Below, piece after piece: positions 23,045 to 23,921 of a stretch of DNA of 23,921 nucleotides. A program made the position numbers and the translations under genes. This stretch comes from Clostridia bacterium (lineage in GTDB: Bacteria; Bacillota_A; Clostridia; RUG12999), in assembly GCA_017558425.1 (NCBI GenBank), contig JAFYVD010000033.1, positions 1-23,921 on the forward strand. Direction: 5' to 3'. The notes under the pieces are model-generated. The model did no database searches and was not told where the DNA came from. It saw only the letters and a list, made by a program, of their open reading frames with translations. Position 1 is the first letter of the stretch; each line of letters opens with the position of its first letter.

Positions 23045-23921
23045 ATGATTGCAGTAGTAAAACCAAACGCCACAAAAGAACAGAGAGACAATCTTATAAA
23101 CTGGCTGAAAGGTCAGGGCATTGATGTTCATATTTCCGAAGGTAGCGAGTATACGGTTCTCGGTCTTGTAGGTGATACAAGCAAAATTGATATGGAACTC
23201 ATCAGCAGTCTTGAGATTGTTGATTCTGTAAAACGTGTTTCCGAACCTTTCAAACAGTGTAACAGAAAATTTCATCCCGACGACACCGTTATTGATGTTG
23301 GCGGAGTGAAAATCGGCGGAGGTAACTTTGCATTCATCGCAGGCCCTTGTTCAGTTGAATCCCGTGAGCAGATTATTTCAGTTGCAAAAAGCGTTAAAGA
23401 ATCGGGGGCAACCATTCTTCGCGGAGGCGCATTCAAGCCTCGTACATCGCCTTATGATTTCCAGGGATTAAAAGCGGATGGCATTGAACTTTTGTATGAA
23501 GCAAAAAAAGAAACCGGCCTCCCCTTCTGTACTGAAATTATGAATGCTAACCACCTGCCTATGTTTGAACATGCCGACCTCATTCAGGTTGGTGCAAGAA
23601 ATATGCAGAATTTCGACCTGTTAAAAGAGCTTGGCAAAACCAACAAACCCATCCTTTTAAAACGCGGTCTCGCAAACACACTTAAAGAGTTTCTTATGAG
23701 TGCGGAATATATTATGTCCGAAGGCAATCAGAATGTTATTCTTTGCGAAAGAGGTATCAGAACCTTTGAAACCTACACAAGAAACACGCTTGACCTTTCT
23801 GCCGTTCCAATGCTGAGAGAACTCACTCACCTGCCCATCGTAATCGACCCAAGCCATGCAACAGGCGTTGCAAAGCTTGTCAAACCCATGGCCATGGCGG
23901 CAGTTGCCGCAGGTGCAGACG
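23045..23921 (+). CDS. aroF: DAHP synthase type I-beta with N-terminal regulatory domain, 3' end outside the window
   Basis: This enzyme condenses phosphoenolpyruvate and erythrose 4-phosphate to 3-deoxy-D-arabino-heptulosonate 7-phosphate, the first step of the shikimate pathway. 292 codons are visible of about 338 expected. Residues about 1-66 ([13 protein letters not shown] to VKRVSEPF) form the ferredoxin-like domain that mediates Tyr/Phe feedback inhibition in the Thermotoga enzyme. The barrel shows [58 protein letters not shown] and [11 protein letters not shown], which carry the metal, phosphoenolpyruvate and phosphate ligands. AAGGAG at 23031-23036 supports the ATG. It is preceded by the attenuator, so control would act on both enzyme activity and transcription. 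The frame is still open at the last base. Confidence 0.96.
   Translation, partial: MIAVVKPNATKEQRDNLINWLKGQGIDVHISEGSEYTVLGLVGDTSKIDMELISSLEIVDSVKRVSEPFKQCNRKFHPDDTVIDVGGVKIGGGNFAFIAGPCSVESREQIISVAKSVKESGATILRGGAFKPRTSPYDFQGLKADGIELLYEAKKETGLPFCTEIMNANHLPMFEHADLIQVGARNMQNFDLLKELGKTNKPILLKRGLANTLKEFLMSAEYIMSEGNQNVILCERGIRTFETYTRNTLDLSAVPMLRELTHLPIVIDPSHATGVAKLVKPMAMAAVAAGAD

Overview
The window looks like a chromosomal segment from a low-to-mid GC Firmicute of class Clostridia, probably a spore-former. The signs are a perfect CIRCE element before an hrcA-grpE-dnaK-dnaJ-prmA-rsmE cluster, a DnaK without the N-terminal insertion typical of Gram-negative DnaK, a SpoIIM-like protein next to xerD, strong AGGAGG-type ribosome binding sites, and some TTG starts. 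Every supported gene is on the + strand. No CRISPR array, tRNA, rRNA or insertion sequence was seen. All positions, stems and translations were read by eye, and no database search was run.

Layout. (1) 1-1029: the 3' part of a phage terminase large subunit gene, with no other phage gene between it and the heat-shock operon. (2) 1060-7417: the CIRCE/HrcA-controlled chaperone operon, continuing into two translation-apparatus methyltransferases (prmA, rsmE). (3) 7449-10471: three consecutive, tightly packed M42 metallo-aminopeptidase genes. (4) 10486-12931: proC with a structured leader (promoter, terminator-like hairpin, possible 19-codon ORF), a SpoIIM-like membrane protein and a XerD-like recombinase, closed by a clear terminator. 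(5) 12933-14068: a GH5 glycosidase gene as its own unit, with a consensus promoter and a terminator. (6) 14114-15786: ruvA-ruvB. (7) 15847-20879: a nucleoside-type ABC importer (BMP lipoprotein, double ATPase, two permeases), with a highly structured 203-nt gap after the lipoprotein gene. (8) 20938-22752: D-galactonate dehydratase and a KDPG/KDPGal aldolase. (9) 22749-23921: a consensus promoter, a 30-codon Phe/Tyr-rich leader peptide, mutually exclusive RNA hairpins ending in an intrinsic terminator, and the start of a type I-beta DAHP synthase gene that runs off the window.

The most interesting element is region 9. It has every part of a classical ribosome-mediated transcription attenuator for aromatic amino acid synthesis: 11 Phe/Tyr codons within 14, a 1:2 hairpin, a 2:3 antiterminator and a 3:4 terminator. 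The enzyme it precedes also carries an N-terminal domain of the type that mediates feedback inhibition by Tyr/Phe. Other points worth checking are catalytic-residue replacements in the XerD-like protein, the leader of proC, the isolated terminase, the M42 triplet, and a galactonate pathway that lacks its kinase here.
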